Shown in pieces: positions 35,662-43,790 of a stretch of 64,000 nucleotides of DNA. The stretch comes from HyVt-477 sp965224605 (GTDB taxonomy: Bacteria > Pseudomonadota > Gammaproteobacteria > Thiotrichales > Thiotrichaceae). The notes beneath the pieces are model-generated. The model did no database searches, was not told the DNA's origin, and saw nothing but the letters and a program-made list of their open reading frames with translations. The stretch is taken from contig CBDCZP010000008.1 in assembly GCA_965224605.1 (NCBI GenBank), forward strand, positions 248,001 through 312,000, given 5' to 3'. The position numbers and the translations under genes were made by a program. Positions within the stretch are counted from its first letter, which is position 1. Every line of letters begins with the position of its first letter.

Positions 35662-35922
35662 CTACTTCTGAACTTCTTCAGATTTCTTCATTTTACTCTC
35701 TACTGCTTCCTGTATCTCATCCTCAACAGAATCTTCAATAACTCCCTGGATGGAATTTTGTAACTCATACAAACTACTTGCTTGTGCACTTTCCTCTGCA
35801 ACAGCAGAAGACTTTACAACCTCACTAATGTTATCTGAGACTGCATCTGAATCAGGGTAGAACCAATATAACCCTCCGGCAACTAACACCAACAGGACTA
35901 TTAATATCAACATTTTATTCAT
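35662..35922 (-). CDS. Small membrane-anchored acidic protein in signalling cluster
   Basis: Family not recognised. The 86 residues contain one transmembrane helix (about 3-23, MLILIVLLVLVAGGLYWFY) and an acidic, Glu/Ser-rich helical tail predicted coiled coil (about 50-86). ATG 35922 is used; one upstream GTG codon is also open. It lies 14 bases after the dCache-HAMP gene and is probably its last operon partner. Confidence 0.65.
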   Translation of the reverse strand: MNKMLILIVLLVLVAGGLYWFYPDSDAVSDNISEVVKSSAVAEESAQASSLYELQNSIQGVIEDSVEDEIQEAVESKMKKSEEVQK

Positions 35923-35936
35923 CACAAAAAAAGCCT

Positions 35937-37118
35937 CTATCTCGATCTCTTCATTAATATCTTCATTGATTTACGCAGTAACTCTATAGCATGCGCAACA
36001 TCACTTATTTCATCCTTGGAGTTGACTTCAATAGGCGTATCCATATCGCCTTTACTCAACTTGACCACACTGTCTTTCAAGCTTACCAATGGGCTGGTAA
36101 TAGAATTCGATAATGCCGCAGCCAGTAAAAAGGCCAGCAACAAAGCAGCCAAAACTATTCCCAAAAAGATAATCAAATAATCTCTCAAAGGTTTAAACAA
36201 AGCACTCTTTGATTCAATGCTATACAGTGTGCCCAGCGAATGGCTTTCATTTTGAATAGCGATGGGGTTATAGATGAGAATGTCATTACCTGTTTCGATA
36301 TAATCCTGTTCTTTTGCTGTTTTCATTTGTTTAACAAGCTCAGCACTTTCCTCAAAGAGGTTTGCACCCGTCGCAAGATTATCCTCACTACCCCATCTCT
36401 TGTTTTCATCTGGGTGATAATAATAAAACCCTTTCTTATCAACAAATAAAAGCTTTTCCCCGACGTTATTTTGATCCTTAATGATATTGATTAACTTATT
36501 AGCATCTACATTAAGGACAATAACCCCCTGTAATCCATTCACTTTATCAAAAACAGGCGTGGAGTAACGAATAGTGGGTTGATAGGGCTTTACGACCTCT
36601 CCTTTCTCACGGTTGAGATCTAGAGACGAGATGTGTAAATTATCCTTTCCAAGATCAAGAGTATTAGCAAAATAGGATCGAGATGACTTATTTTGCAAAT
36701 GAGTATCCGAAATATTTTTAGATTTTCCATCAATCCTGTCGATACGTACAGTTTCTTGTCCATCGGCATCAATGAACCGGACTTGTGCATAAATCTTTTT
36801 CTGTTCAGAGAATTTTTTTAAGCTAGACCTTAGATTACTGAGTAGTAGACGTTGCGTTCTACTCCCTTCGGACTCAGTTGATGACAAAAATAAATGCAAC
36901 GCATTAGAATCGCGCAAGTAAAAGACATCACTTCCTACACTACTGAACAGGTTTGCTATACGTTCTTGAATTAAACTTACTTTATTCACATGAGAAGCAA
37001 GCACATTTTCCCGCAAGACTTTAGACGTTGAATACAAACTATAACCGCCAATAAGAATGGCTGGGACTAGTGTTACGATGATTAACACCAGTAGCAATTT
37101 ATTTCTTATTTTATTCAT
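35937..37118 (-). CDS. dCache-HAMP membrane sensor lacking an output domain
   Basis: A chemoreceptor-like sensor of 393 residues: TM1 (about 8-28), a long periplasmic double-Cache region (about 35-305, with FIDADGQETVRID, PTIRYSTPVF and GVIVLNVDANKL), TM2 (about 315-340) and a HAMP linker (about 340-393, LSNSITSPLVSLKDSVVKLSKGDMDTPI...KDEISDVAHAIELLRKS). The frame stops about ten residues after HAMP, with no kinase, GGDEF or MCP signalling domain. No remnant appears in the 14-bp gap to the next gene. It lies 47 bases after the roadblock gene, so it may signal through these partners. Confidence 0.85.
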   Translation of the reverse strand: MNKIRNKLLLVLIIVTLVPAILIGGYSLYSTSKVLRENVLASHVNKVSLIQERIANLFSSVGSDVFYLRDSNALHLFLSSTESEGSRTQRLLLSNLRSSLKKFSEQKKIYAQVRFIDADGQETVRIDRIDGKSKNISDTHLQNKSSRSYFANTLDLGKDNLHISSLDLNREKGEVVKPYQPTIRYSTPVFDKVNGLQGVIVLNVDANKLINIIKDQNNVGEKLLFVDKKGFYYYHPDENKRWGSEDNLATGANLFEESAELVKQMKTAKEQDYIETGNDILIYNPIAIQNESHSLGTLYSIESKSALFKPLRDYLIIFLGIVLAALLLAFLLAAALSNSITSPLVSLKDSVVKLSKGDMDTPIEVNSKDEISDVAHAIELLRKSMKILMKRSR

Positions 37119-37165
37119 TATTTCATTCCACCCTACTACATCTGTCTATTATTCTGAATCGACCA

Positions 37166-37858
37166 TTATCTGACGACGAATTTTATTTGCTGAGCAAACT
37201 TTGCTTTTTCTTCATCGGTGTCTAATTCTTCCTGAATCAGCTCTACTAAGAATCCTAAATTTTCTTTATTCTGTACATATTTTTGCTTCCACTGATCAGC
37301 GCAATCCTCGACTACAAACCGTGCAGCAGGCCCCAGAAAAGAGGTCAATACCGCAGAGTACTGATCTAAAATATCTAAAATGGAACTCTCCGTGGGGACA
37401 ACTAACGCCGTAGATGTTCCCATCGTTGCTGCTGAAGTTGCTGCTGAAGTTGCTGTTGAAGCCTCTAACATTTGCGCTTGCGCTACTTGTGCTTCTATCA
37501 ATGCCAGCTTCTTTTGCTCTTCTTCAAGAATATGCCTGATTTTCTCTGAAGCAGATTTGATTCCCATATGAATGAGTGGAAAGTTTATCTTTTTTTCAGT
37601 CAGTAATATGGCGAAGTAGGCATCATGCAAACGAAACGCTGCGAGATATCGATTCTCTACTGAAAAATACATCTCATTATGTGTCTTTTGTATCGATTCA
37701 AGGGCACTAAAAGCTTGTTCTATAATTTCTGCTGTCTGTGCCATTGATTCATTTTGATCATCGGGAAATGAAGAAGCTAACCGATCCCCATCCTTATAAA
37801 GACAGGCATAATGTACGCCTCTTAATCCAGTAATATTGGTAACTATCTGCTCTAACAT
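37166..37858 (-). CDS. Roadblock/LC7 protein with extra C-terminal domain
   Basis: Residues 1-115 form a roadblock/LC7 fold (MLEQIVTNITGLRGVHYACLYKDGDRLAS..., LAAFRLHDAYFAILL), the family that binds and regulates small GTPases as MglB does MglA. An Ala/Thr/Ser-rich linker (about 130-155) leads to a helical C-terminal domain. There LTSFLGPAARFVVEDCADQW resembles a GPxA helix motif found at the end of some bacterial kinases and regulators; I cannot name it with certainty. It sits between the GTPase and sensor genes (31- and 47-bp gaps). Confidence 0.8.
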   Translation of the reverse strand: MLEQIVTNITGLRGVHYACLYKDGDRLASSFPDDQNESMAQTAEIIEQAFSALESIQKTHNEMYFSVENRYLAAFRLHDAYFAILLTEKKINFPLIHMGIKSASEKIRHILEEEQKKLALIEAQVAQAQMLEASTATSAATSAATMGTSTALVVPTESSILDILDQYSAVLTSFLGPAARFVVEDCADQWKQKYVQNKENLGFLVELIQEELDTDEEKAKFAQQIKFVVR

Positions 37859-37889
37859 TATTTGACTACTCTGAGTACTTGTCTAAGTG

Positions 37890-38876
37890 TTATATCCATT
37901 GCAACATATCTTCAATCTGTTGGCTTAGTGCAGGGACTGAAGTTTTATGCAAAGAAGTAACACCCAACGAACGATCTTCTTCAACAAAAACCGTTAAATT
38001 ATCATCGTTCTTTCCTCTAAGCATAATGCGATGTATTTCCCCTAAATTAGCTGCATCCTGTATGGATGGGGTAATACCCGATAGAAATGCAATAAACTCA
38101 TTCAAATCTTCATCGAGCACAGTAGAATCTATCAACTCGCCCATGTCGTTAGTTAACGAAACACCGGTAACTCCATTGATTTTGGCAACAGCAGCCATTG
38201 ATTTTTCGGTTAGCAGAATCTTCGATGCAGATTGCTGCGTCGCGGGTGCAGGCGTAGACGCAGACTCGGCTTCAATGGACGCATCATCACTGTTCGGTTC
38301 TGCAATAGCCTCAATAACAGGAGTGGCTTCGACATCAGTATCAGCCGTTTTATTTTCTGCATCCTTGTCCAGTAACTTACTGACCAATTGATGAATGTGC
38401 TCTTTGTTTCGAGCATCAACCATAACCACTTCAGCGTTTAAATTCTGTTCTTTAACCCAACCACGATAAGTTTCTATATCAGGCTCACTCTTTATATCTG
38501 AGCGTGTTACTCCGATAATAAAAGGAACCTTTTCGATGAGCTCACGAAACTGATTCGCGTAATAGATAAGGTCTCGAAAAGGGTAGTTGCGACTATTATC
38601 TAGCAAAAGCACCATGCCATGGGCTCCCTCTGAAATAATCTCCCACATGAAATCAAAACGCTCTTGTCCTGGGGTTCCATAAACATGAGCCACGTCATCA
38701 TTGTTCAGTTTGATGACTCCGTAATCTAAAGCAACCGTAGTCGTTTGCTTTCTCTGACTCGTTGTCATATCAGACACGGGGGCATCTGTCTTTAACGCTT
38801 TTTGATCTGTCAAAGAATTGATTGCGGTGGTTTTTCCAGCCCCTACTGGCCCTGTAATAATGATTTTATATCTCAA
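37890..38876 (-). CDS. Ras-like GTPase fused to a roadblock/LC7 domain
   Basis: Residues 1-170 are a small GTPase: G1 GPVGAGKTT (about 8-16), a switch I threonine in KQTTTVALDYG, G3 YGTPGQERFDFMWEI and G4 VTRSD. The pattern TTVALDYG...GTPGQERFDFMW is close to the CvnD/MglA-related group. An acidic linker (about 170-215) joins a C-terminal roadblock/LC7 domain (about 222-328, KINGVTGVSLTNDMGELID...). GTPase and its probable regulator fold are thus in one chain. The start is TTG 38876 with AGGAA nine bases before. It is first of the operon. Confidence 0.85.
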   Translation of the reverse strand: MRYKIIITGPVGAGKTTAINSLTDQKALKTDAPVSDMTTSQRKQTTTVALDYGVIKLNNDDVAHVYGTPGQERFDFMWEIISEGAHGMVLLLDNSRNYPFRDLIYYANQFRELIEKVPFIIGVTRSDIKSEPDIETYRGWVKEQNLNAEVVMVDARNKEHIHQLVSKLLDKDAENKTADTDVEATPVIEAIAEPNSDDASIEAESASTPAPATQQSASKILLTEKSMAAVAKINGVTGVSLTNDMGELIDSTVLDEDLNEFIAFLSGITPSIQDAANLGEIHRIMLRGKNDDNLTVFVEEDRSLGVTSLHKTSVPALSQQIEDMLQWI

Positions 38877-39486
38877 TCTTGGATATTCCTATGTATTTGA
38901 GTACACGAATTAATACTATCTAAAATGATCATGCGAAACTTAAGCCAGTTTGTGTCAATCATTTTTATTTAGAGAGGTAGTTATCTACATAAAAAAATGA
39001 TCTAGAATCTAGCCTTAACACAGCAGTGGACTTTTTTCTAAACAGAAAATATTCTAGTTATTTATTATTGGCTGGAAGCCACGTCGTACTACGATTAACT
39101 CAGGTAGCAACACGCTCTATGGTATAGCAAGATCCCCTTCTGATCAAAATTATACCTACCAAATGTATTTAAACAAGAAAGTCATAGAGATAAAAGCCTT
39201 TCAGATGAAAGCACTAATCTTCCTGATTAAAACAACATGAACTGTGATCAATGAACTACGCCCGATGCAACATGATCATTGACACTGTATCCACTGACAC
39301 TATGGACCATTCGGAACAAAATAAAGAGGCTATAACAGAAACTATAAATACAGAAAACGAGCTGCTCTTACTTGCATGAATGCCCTGACCGCTGATACTA
39401 CAGTTAAAAATAGAAAATTAAAAGTAAACCTGCTGCTCATACTCAACGCAATACTGAAGATTAGGGGAAAAGTCTAGAAATATTCG
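38877..39486. other. 610-bp gene-free region upstream of the GTPase operon
   Basis: No supported gene. It is AT-rich with several short repeated words (TGATCA/TGATCATT, GACACT twice at about 39290-39305) that could be regulatory. A 42-codon open frame at 39251-39379 has no ribosome-binding site. Being 5' to the GTPase-roadblock operon on its strand, the region may hold a long leader or several promoter sites. Confidence 0.4.
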
Positions 39487-39723
39487 TTACTTCTTCTTAC
39501 TTATTATTTTTACTTCGGGAACAGGATCATAACCCCCTTCACTCCAAGGGTGACAACGCGCGATTCGACGAACCAAAAGATACAACCCTTTAATGGAACC
39601 ATGATTCTTTATTGCATCATGGCTATAACAAGAACAACTAGGATAAAAACGGCAATTGCTCCCCAAAAGTGGACTTAATACCAATTGGTAAGCTCTGATC
39701 AACCATAACAAAATATGTTTCAT
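39487..39723 (-). CDS. yidD: Membrane protein insertion efficiency factor YidD
   Basis: A 78-residue YidD with the family features: an amphipathic N-terminus LLWLIRAYQLVLSPLLGSNCRFYPSCSCYSHDAI, the three cysteines, and RRIARCHPWSEGGYDPVP. It assists YidC in membrane insertion. It usually sits in the rpmH-rnpA-yidD-yidC cluster; here it is next to hisI instead, so it is an isolated copy or the cluster was broken. Confidence 0.93.
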   Translation of the reverse strand: MKHILLWLIRAYQLVLSPLLGSNCRFYPSCSCYSHDAIKNHGSIKGLYLLVRRIARCHPWSEGGYDPVPEVKIISKKK

Positions 39724-39764
39724 TCGATGCTACTCAAACTGTGTCTCTTGCGATAATTTCGGAA

Positions 39765-40157
39765 TTATTTTTTGTAGAGGTCTTCAGGCTCGATAAGAGG
39801 CTCGGCATCTATAATAACATCATCATTTTTAACGACATTAAAAAAGCAGCTTCTTCGTCCGGTATGACAGGCGGGCCCTGTCTGATCAACCTTAATCAAC
39901 ACCGTATCTTTATCACAGTCAAAACGTAATTCTTTCAACATCTGTACTTGCCCAGAAGTCTCACCTTTGCGCCAGTAAGATTGCCGTGAGCGCGACCAAT
40001 AACACACTCTTCCAGTTTCCAGTGTTTCTGCTATCGATTCTTTGTTCATCCACGCCATCATCAATACTTCACCCGTATCGTGCTGTTGTGCTATAGCAGG
40101 AATTAAACCATCGTCATTGTAAGTTAAACCCGCTAATGTCTCGGTCAGGCTAGTCAT
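39765..40157 (-). CDS. hisI: Phosphoribosyl-AMP cyclohydrolase
   Basis: Third step of histidine synthesis, opening the purine ring of PR-AMP. The 130-residue protein is the single-function form: MAWMNKESIAETLETGRVCYWSRSRQSYWRKGETSG, then FDCDKDTVLIKVDQTGPACHTGRRSCFF, with the zinc/metal Cys and Asp residues (DCDKD, CHTG, SCF). No hisE domain follows. It overlaps the DUF971 stop (TAATG) and so is co-translated. Confidence 0.95.
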   Translation of the reverse strand: MTSLTETLAGLTYNDDGLIPAIAQQHDTGEVLMMAWMNKESIAETLETGRVCYWSRSRQSYWRKGETSGQVQMLKELRFDCDKDTVLIKVDQTGPACHTGRRSCFFNVVKNDDVIIDAEPLIEPEDLYKK

Positions 40158-40522
40158 TAAATAATTTGACCTTCTGCCTTCCGCTGGTAACCCGCTGCCT
40201 CACATTTACTTAAATATTCTTCCCAGTTACTTGTTTTGTTATCACCTAATTTTCGCAATAAACCCCAGTCGTATAACCCGCTATCGTGGTTATCATCAAA
40301 AACCAATTTAATCGCATAATTACCAACAGGTTCAATAGCGGTAATATTCACATTTTCTTTTCCCAGCTGCAATGTTTCTTGCCCCGGACCATGCCCTTGC
40401 ACTTCTGCAGAAGGTGAAGAAACGCGCAAATATTCACACGACAGTTGATGTATTTCATCATCAGGCCATGTCAATTCCAGAATACGAGACTTTTGATTTA
40501 AAGTGATATTAATTGGTGTCAT
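40157..40522 (-). CDS. DUF971 (GBBH-like N-terminal domain) protein
   Basis: A small beta-rich protein of the DUF971 family, found alone in bacteria and as the N-terminal domain of gamma-butyrobetaine hydroxylase. ILELTWPDDEIHQLSCEYLRVSSPSAEVQGHG and NYAIKLVFDDNHDSGLYDWGLLRKL are diagnostic. It commonly follows hslU in gammaproteobacteria, as here, though a mobile element now separates them. It overlaps hisI by one base pair set (TAATG). Confidence 0.85.
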   Translation of the reverse strand: MTPINITLNQKSRILELTWPDDEIHQLSCEYLRVSSPSAEVQGHGPGQETLQLGKENVNITAIEPVGNYAIKLVFDDNHDSGLYDWGLLRKLGDNKTSNWEEYLSKCEAAGYQRKAEGQII

Positions 40523-40582
40523 TCTATTTTCCTTTTATTAGCTGTAGCTAGAGTGTAGAGACTGTGAATCACACCGCTATAG

Positions 40583-40743
40583 TGAGACCTTTGCACGAAA
40601 GATATGACGGATGAAAATGGCTTGAATTCTCCATATGTTTGCTAAAAACTCGGCCAATAGCTCGGCTATTACCCTCCTTTTTAGCAAAAATACGAAAAAT
40701 TACGCTCATTTTCCTTTCGTCATCCTTTCATGCAAAGGTCTCA
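40583..40743. mobile_element. 161-bp MITE-like element at the hslU stop codon
   Basis: Terminal inverted repeats of 13 perfect bases (TGAGACCTTTGCA 40583-40595; complement 40731-40743) continue imperfectly inward for about 25 more. An inner perfect 11-bp repeat (40638-40648/40678-40688) and a central hairpin (AATAGC/GCTATT, 40656-40670) follow. TAG flanks both ends (40580-40582 and 40744-40746), fitting a 3-bp target duplication. There is no coding frame inside. Confidence 0.8.
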
Positions 40744-42075
40744 TAGTATATATCGACTGAGATCTTCGTCTTCAGCAAGTTCACCCATTTTTTCATCCAC
40801 GTTTTTTGCATCAATAGTAATGTCAGTTGGGCCATTCGGTGATTCAAACAAAGTGGATTCCAACAGATGCTCCATTACCGTATGCAAACGACGGGCGCCA
40901 ATATTTTCAGTGCTTTCATTCACTTTAAAAGCGATTTCAGCTATACGTTTCACCCCCCCTTTAGTAAACTTAATCGTCACTCCTTCTGTAGCCAAAAGGC
41001 CTACATACTGTTCAGTTAATGAGGCATCAGGCTCCACTAATATTCTAGCAAAATCATCCGCAGTTAACGCACTCATTTCTACCCGAATCGGTAAGCGACC
41101 CTGTAGCTCTGGTATTAAATCGGAAGGTTTGGCAACATGGAAAGCTCCAGAGGTGATAAACAGAATATGATCTGTCTTTACCATTCCGTACTTAGTGCTG
41201 ACCGTACAGCCTTCAATCAATGGTAATAAATCCCGTTGTACGCCTTCTCGCGAAACGTCCCCACCCCCACTAGATTGACCCTTACGAACTACTTTGTCTA
41301 TTTCATCTATAAATACTATGCCATTTTGCTCCATATTTTCCAGCGCTTGTAACTTCAAGTCTTCTTCATTGATGAGCTTATGTGCTTCTTCTTCGGTCAA
41401 AATATTAACGGCATCTTTAATAGTGAGTTTTCGCTTTTTCTTATCTTTTTTGCCTAAATTCTGAAACATACCCTGCAGCTGATTAGCCATATCTTCCATG
41501 CCCGGCGGAGTCATGATTTCCACACTGGCAGCACTCATGGCTACATTGATTTCGATCTCCTTGTCATCAAGATCACCTTCCCGAAGTTTTTTCCGAAACT
41601 TCTGTCTGGCAACACTTTCTTCTGGCTGACTCGTTGCTTCAATATCACTATTTCCAGCCCGTACTGGGGGGAGTAAAATATCCAAAATTCTTTCTTCGGC
41701 AGCATCTGCCGCTCGATTTTGAACTTTCTTGACCTCTGTTTCTCTAGTCATTTTAACAGCCATATCCGCAAGATCACGGATAATAGAGTCCACCTCTTTG
41801 CCGACATAGCCTACTTCTGTGAATTTAGTCGCTTCAACTTTTACAAAAGGTGCATGAGCTAATTTCGCCAAACGACGAGCTATTTCTGTTTTACCTACAC
41901 CCGTTGGACCAATCATGAGGATGTTTTTAGGCGTTACTTCCTGACGCAATTCTTCATCCAATTGCTGTCTACGCCAGCGGTTTCGTAGTGCTATCGCTAC
42001 TGCACGCTTGGCTTTGTCCTGTCCAATTACATGCTTATCCAATTCGTGGACAATTTCACTAGGGGTCATCGACAT
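40741..42075 (-). CDS. hslU: ATP-dependent protease ATPase subunit HslU
   Basis: The AAA+ unfoldase of the HslVU protease. SEIVHELDKHVIGQDKAKRAVAIAL begins the protein; Walker A is MIGPTGVGKTEIARRLA (about 55-70) and Walker B is GIVFIDEID. The intermediate domain lies at about 110-240 and the C-terminus RYIL inserts into HslV. I use ATG 42075, with GAGGAG just before it, giving 444 aa; a TTG frame is 5 codons longer. The TGA stop is the first three bases of a MITE terminal repeat. It starts two bases past hslV. Confidence 0.96.
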   Translation of the reverse strand: MSMTPSEIVHELDKHVIGQDKAKRAVAIALRNRWRRQQLDEELRQEVTPKNILMIGPTGVGKTEIARRLAKLAHAPFVKVEATKFTEVGYVGKEVDSIIRDLADMAVKMTRETEVKKVQNRAADAAEERILDILLPPVRAGNSDIEATSQPEESVARQKFRKKLREGDLDDKEIEINVAMSAASVEIMTPPGMEDMANQLQGMFQNLGKKDKKKRKLTIKDAVNILTEEEAHKLINEEDLKLQALENMEQNGIVFIDEIDKVVRKGQSSGGGDVSREGVQRDLLPLIEGCTVSTKYGMVKTDHILFITSGAFHVAKPSDLIPELQGRLPIRVEMSALTADDFARILVEPDASLTEQYVGLLATEGVTIKFTKGGVKRIAEIAFKVNESTENIGARRLHTVMEHLLESTLFESPNGPTDITIDAKNVDEKMGELAEDEDLSRYIL

Positions 42076-42076
42076 G

Positions 42077-42610
42077 TTATAGCTCCTCAATGGTGAGATT
42101 ATTATTGGTATAGATACAAATGTCGCCTGCTATCCCCAAGCTTTTTTCAACAATTTCTTTAGCTGATAAATCAGTATTATCTAGCAACGCACGTGCTGCT
42201 GACTGAGCAAAGGGCCCACCGGAACCAATCGCAATTAAGTTATCTTCAGGCTCTATCACATCACCATTACCGGTAATAATTAAAGAAGTTTCTTTATCTG
42301 CAACCGCTAATAAAGCTTCCAAACGACGTAACACACGATCAGTTCGCCAATCTTTTGCCATCTCTACTGCGGATCGCACCAGATTCCCATTGTGTTCTTG
42401 TAATTTGCTTTCAAATCTTTCGAACAGAGTAAAAGCATCTGCTGTTCCACCCGCAAACCCAGCAATAACCTGATCATTATGAAGCCTACGAACTTTTCTC
42501 GCATTCCCTTTCATCACGGTATTACCGAGTGTTACCTGTCCATCGCCACCAATCACGACTTGTTTACCACGCCGCACCGACAGTATGGTTGTACCTCTAT
42601 ATTGCTCCAC
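42077..42610 (-). CDS. hslV: ATP-dependent protease peptidase subunit HslV
   Basis: The proteasome-like threonine peptidase of HslVU. After removal of the short leader MEQYRG, the mature chain starts TTILSVRRGKQVVIGGDGQVTLG with the catalytic Thr. FAGGTADAFTLFERFE and IGSGGPFAQSAARAL are family signatures. The leader and GTG start (42610, CGGAG upstream) fit; 177 residues is normal. Confidence 0.95.
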   Translation of the reverse strand: MEQYRGTTILSVRRGKQVVIGGDGQVTLGNTVMKGNARKVRRLHNDQVIAGFAGGTADAFTLFERFESKLQEHNGNLVRSAVEMAKDWRTDRVLRRLEALLAVADKETSLIITGNGDVIEPEDNLIAIGSGGPFAQSAARALLDNTDLSAKEIVEKSLGIAGDICIYTNNNLTIEEL

Positions 42611-42974
42611 TAATGACTCCGTATGAAAATGGGTTATGAAGTGTAACTGATTTCTTTGAATCGCTCTGCTTTACATAAAACAACTTCAGTTACTTTTACA
42701 GCGATTAACACCAGAATGTAGGGATAGAGTCGTTCATTTTCAAGGCGCCATTTCAAGACGACCATGGATCATTTTAAATGAATCACTCATCTTTTTTTCG
42801 ACGATATTTCACCTTTCAACAGCTAAACTTATCACAAGTAATTATTAGAATGCTCAAGCCATTCTATGTTTTATAGGATATGTACCTTATAGAATGCGTT
42901 TTTTATAGAATAGCTACATTGGTAGGCAAGATAGATATCGATAAGGTTGAGTAAGGGAATAAGTAGGTAGCTTT
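42611..42974. other. Intergenic region between hslV and the zinc-ribbon gene
   Basis: No gene supported. It must hold the hslV promoter on the minus strand, but I cannot assign a sigma-32 site with confidence. TAGAATG/CATTCTA (42846-42852/42860-42866) and repeated TATAGAAT words at 42890-42920 are the only structures visible. Confidence 0.4.
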
Positions 42975-43223
42975 ATGACTTCAAAAAAATATTGCCCCCA
43001 TTGCAATAGTTTCCATGTTTTCAGAGTTAAACGTACTCTTTTACAGAAACACGTGCTTCACTTATCATCAAGGTATTGTTGTAGTCAATGCGCCACAGTG
43101 TTTAATAAAAAACATTTTATTAGTAATAAACCTATTGACCCTCCTTGTTTTTCTCTACAGCCCGATGCAGTATCTCGCTCTTGCAAAGATACATTAAACC
43201 AAATCTCGCCAACACCCTTCTAA
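42975..43223 (+). CDS. Small putative zinc-ribbon protein
   Basis: Not a named family. The 82 residues hold two CxxC pairs (YCPHCNSFHVFRV and YCCSQCATVF), the layout of a small zinc ribbon as in transposase or DNA-binding fragments. AGTAGGTAG precedes the ATG. The stop codon lies in one copy of the 10-bp target duplication of the following MITE, but the stop would exist without the insertion. It could be a remnant. Confidence 0.5.
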   Translation: MTSKKYCPHCNSFHVFRVKRTLLQKHVLHLSSRYCCSQCATVFNKKHFISNKPIDPPCFSLQPDAVSRSCKDTLNQISPTPF

Positions 43224-43226
43224 ATC

Positions 43227-43422
43227 CAGGGCTGTTCAATGCTAGCTCTTTTGTACAAAATACTATTGAATCTTCATATGATGGGTAGGTCGGATAAGGA
43301 ACGCCATCCGACAAGATATTGAATTTAATGTGTTTGTCGGATGGCGCTATCGCTTATTCGACCTACCAAAAATGCAAATTGGCTATTCATTGTATGAGAA
43401 AAATTAGCATTGAACAGCCCTG
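43227..43422. mobile_element. 196-bp MITE with 17-bp TIR and 10-bp target duplication
   Basis: Perfect terminal inverted repeats (CAGGGCTGTTCAATGCT 43227-43243; complement 43406-43422) are flanked by identical 10-bp direct repeats CTTCTAAATC (43217-43226 and 43423-43432). Inside, a second long inverted repeat (about 43284-43314 with 43334-43367, containing GGTAGGTCGGATAAG and CGCCATCCGACAA) forms a large hairpin. There is no transposase. The rest of the interval to tonB (43433-43790) holds an 8-bp hairpin (43450-43474) and no gene. Confidence 0.9.
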
Positions 43423-43790
43423 CTTCTAAATCAGTTAAAGCAAAAAATGGATTCCTTAAATAGCAGAAGGAATCACCTAAATGCCATCTATTCAAAGCTT
43501 TAGTTGTATATTTCTTGTATATTTCAAATATCAAATATCAAATGTAGCCTTCCGAATATAAGAATAAAATATCTCTAATGACTATTGGGTACCTCTATTA
43601 GGAATAACGCTATAGAATATAAACTACTTGGGCTTAACTTTGAAAGCATGACACTTTTTTAGTAGCTTTTGGTGGCTTTATTTTTTTATATTAGTCCATA
43701 TATCAGAAGCAGGATTTTTTCCATATTGCTTATGATAGACTTCATTTATCTAGGGAATTTGCAAGGTAAGCACACTAAATTACAAACGCA

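Noticed and set aside
39251..39379. 42-codon frame upstream of the GTPase operon
   Set aside because: No ribosome-binding site and no recognisable composition.
42611..42720. Possible sigma-32 promoter of hslVU
   Set aside because: CCCATTTT and TTCAAAG words occur but the spacing (about 21) is wrong for sigma-32.
43325..43534. 69-codon minus frame across the MITE end
   Set aside because: It spans the MITE boundary and is built of repeat arms.
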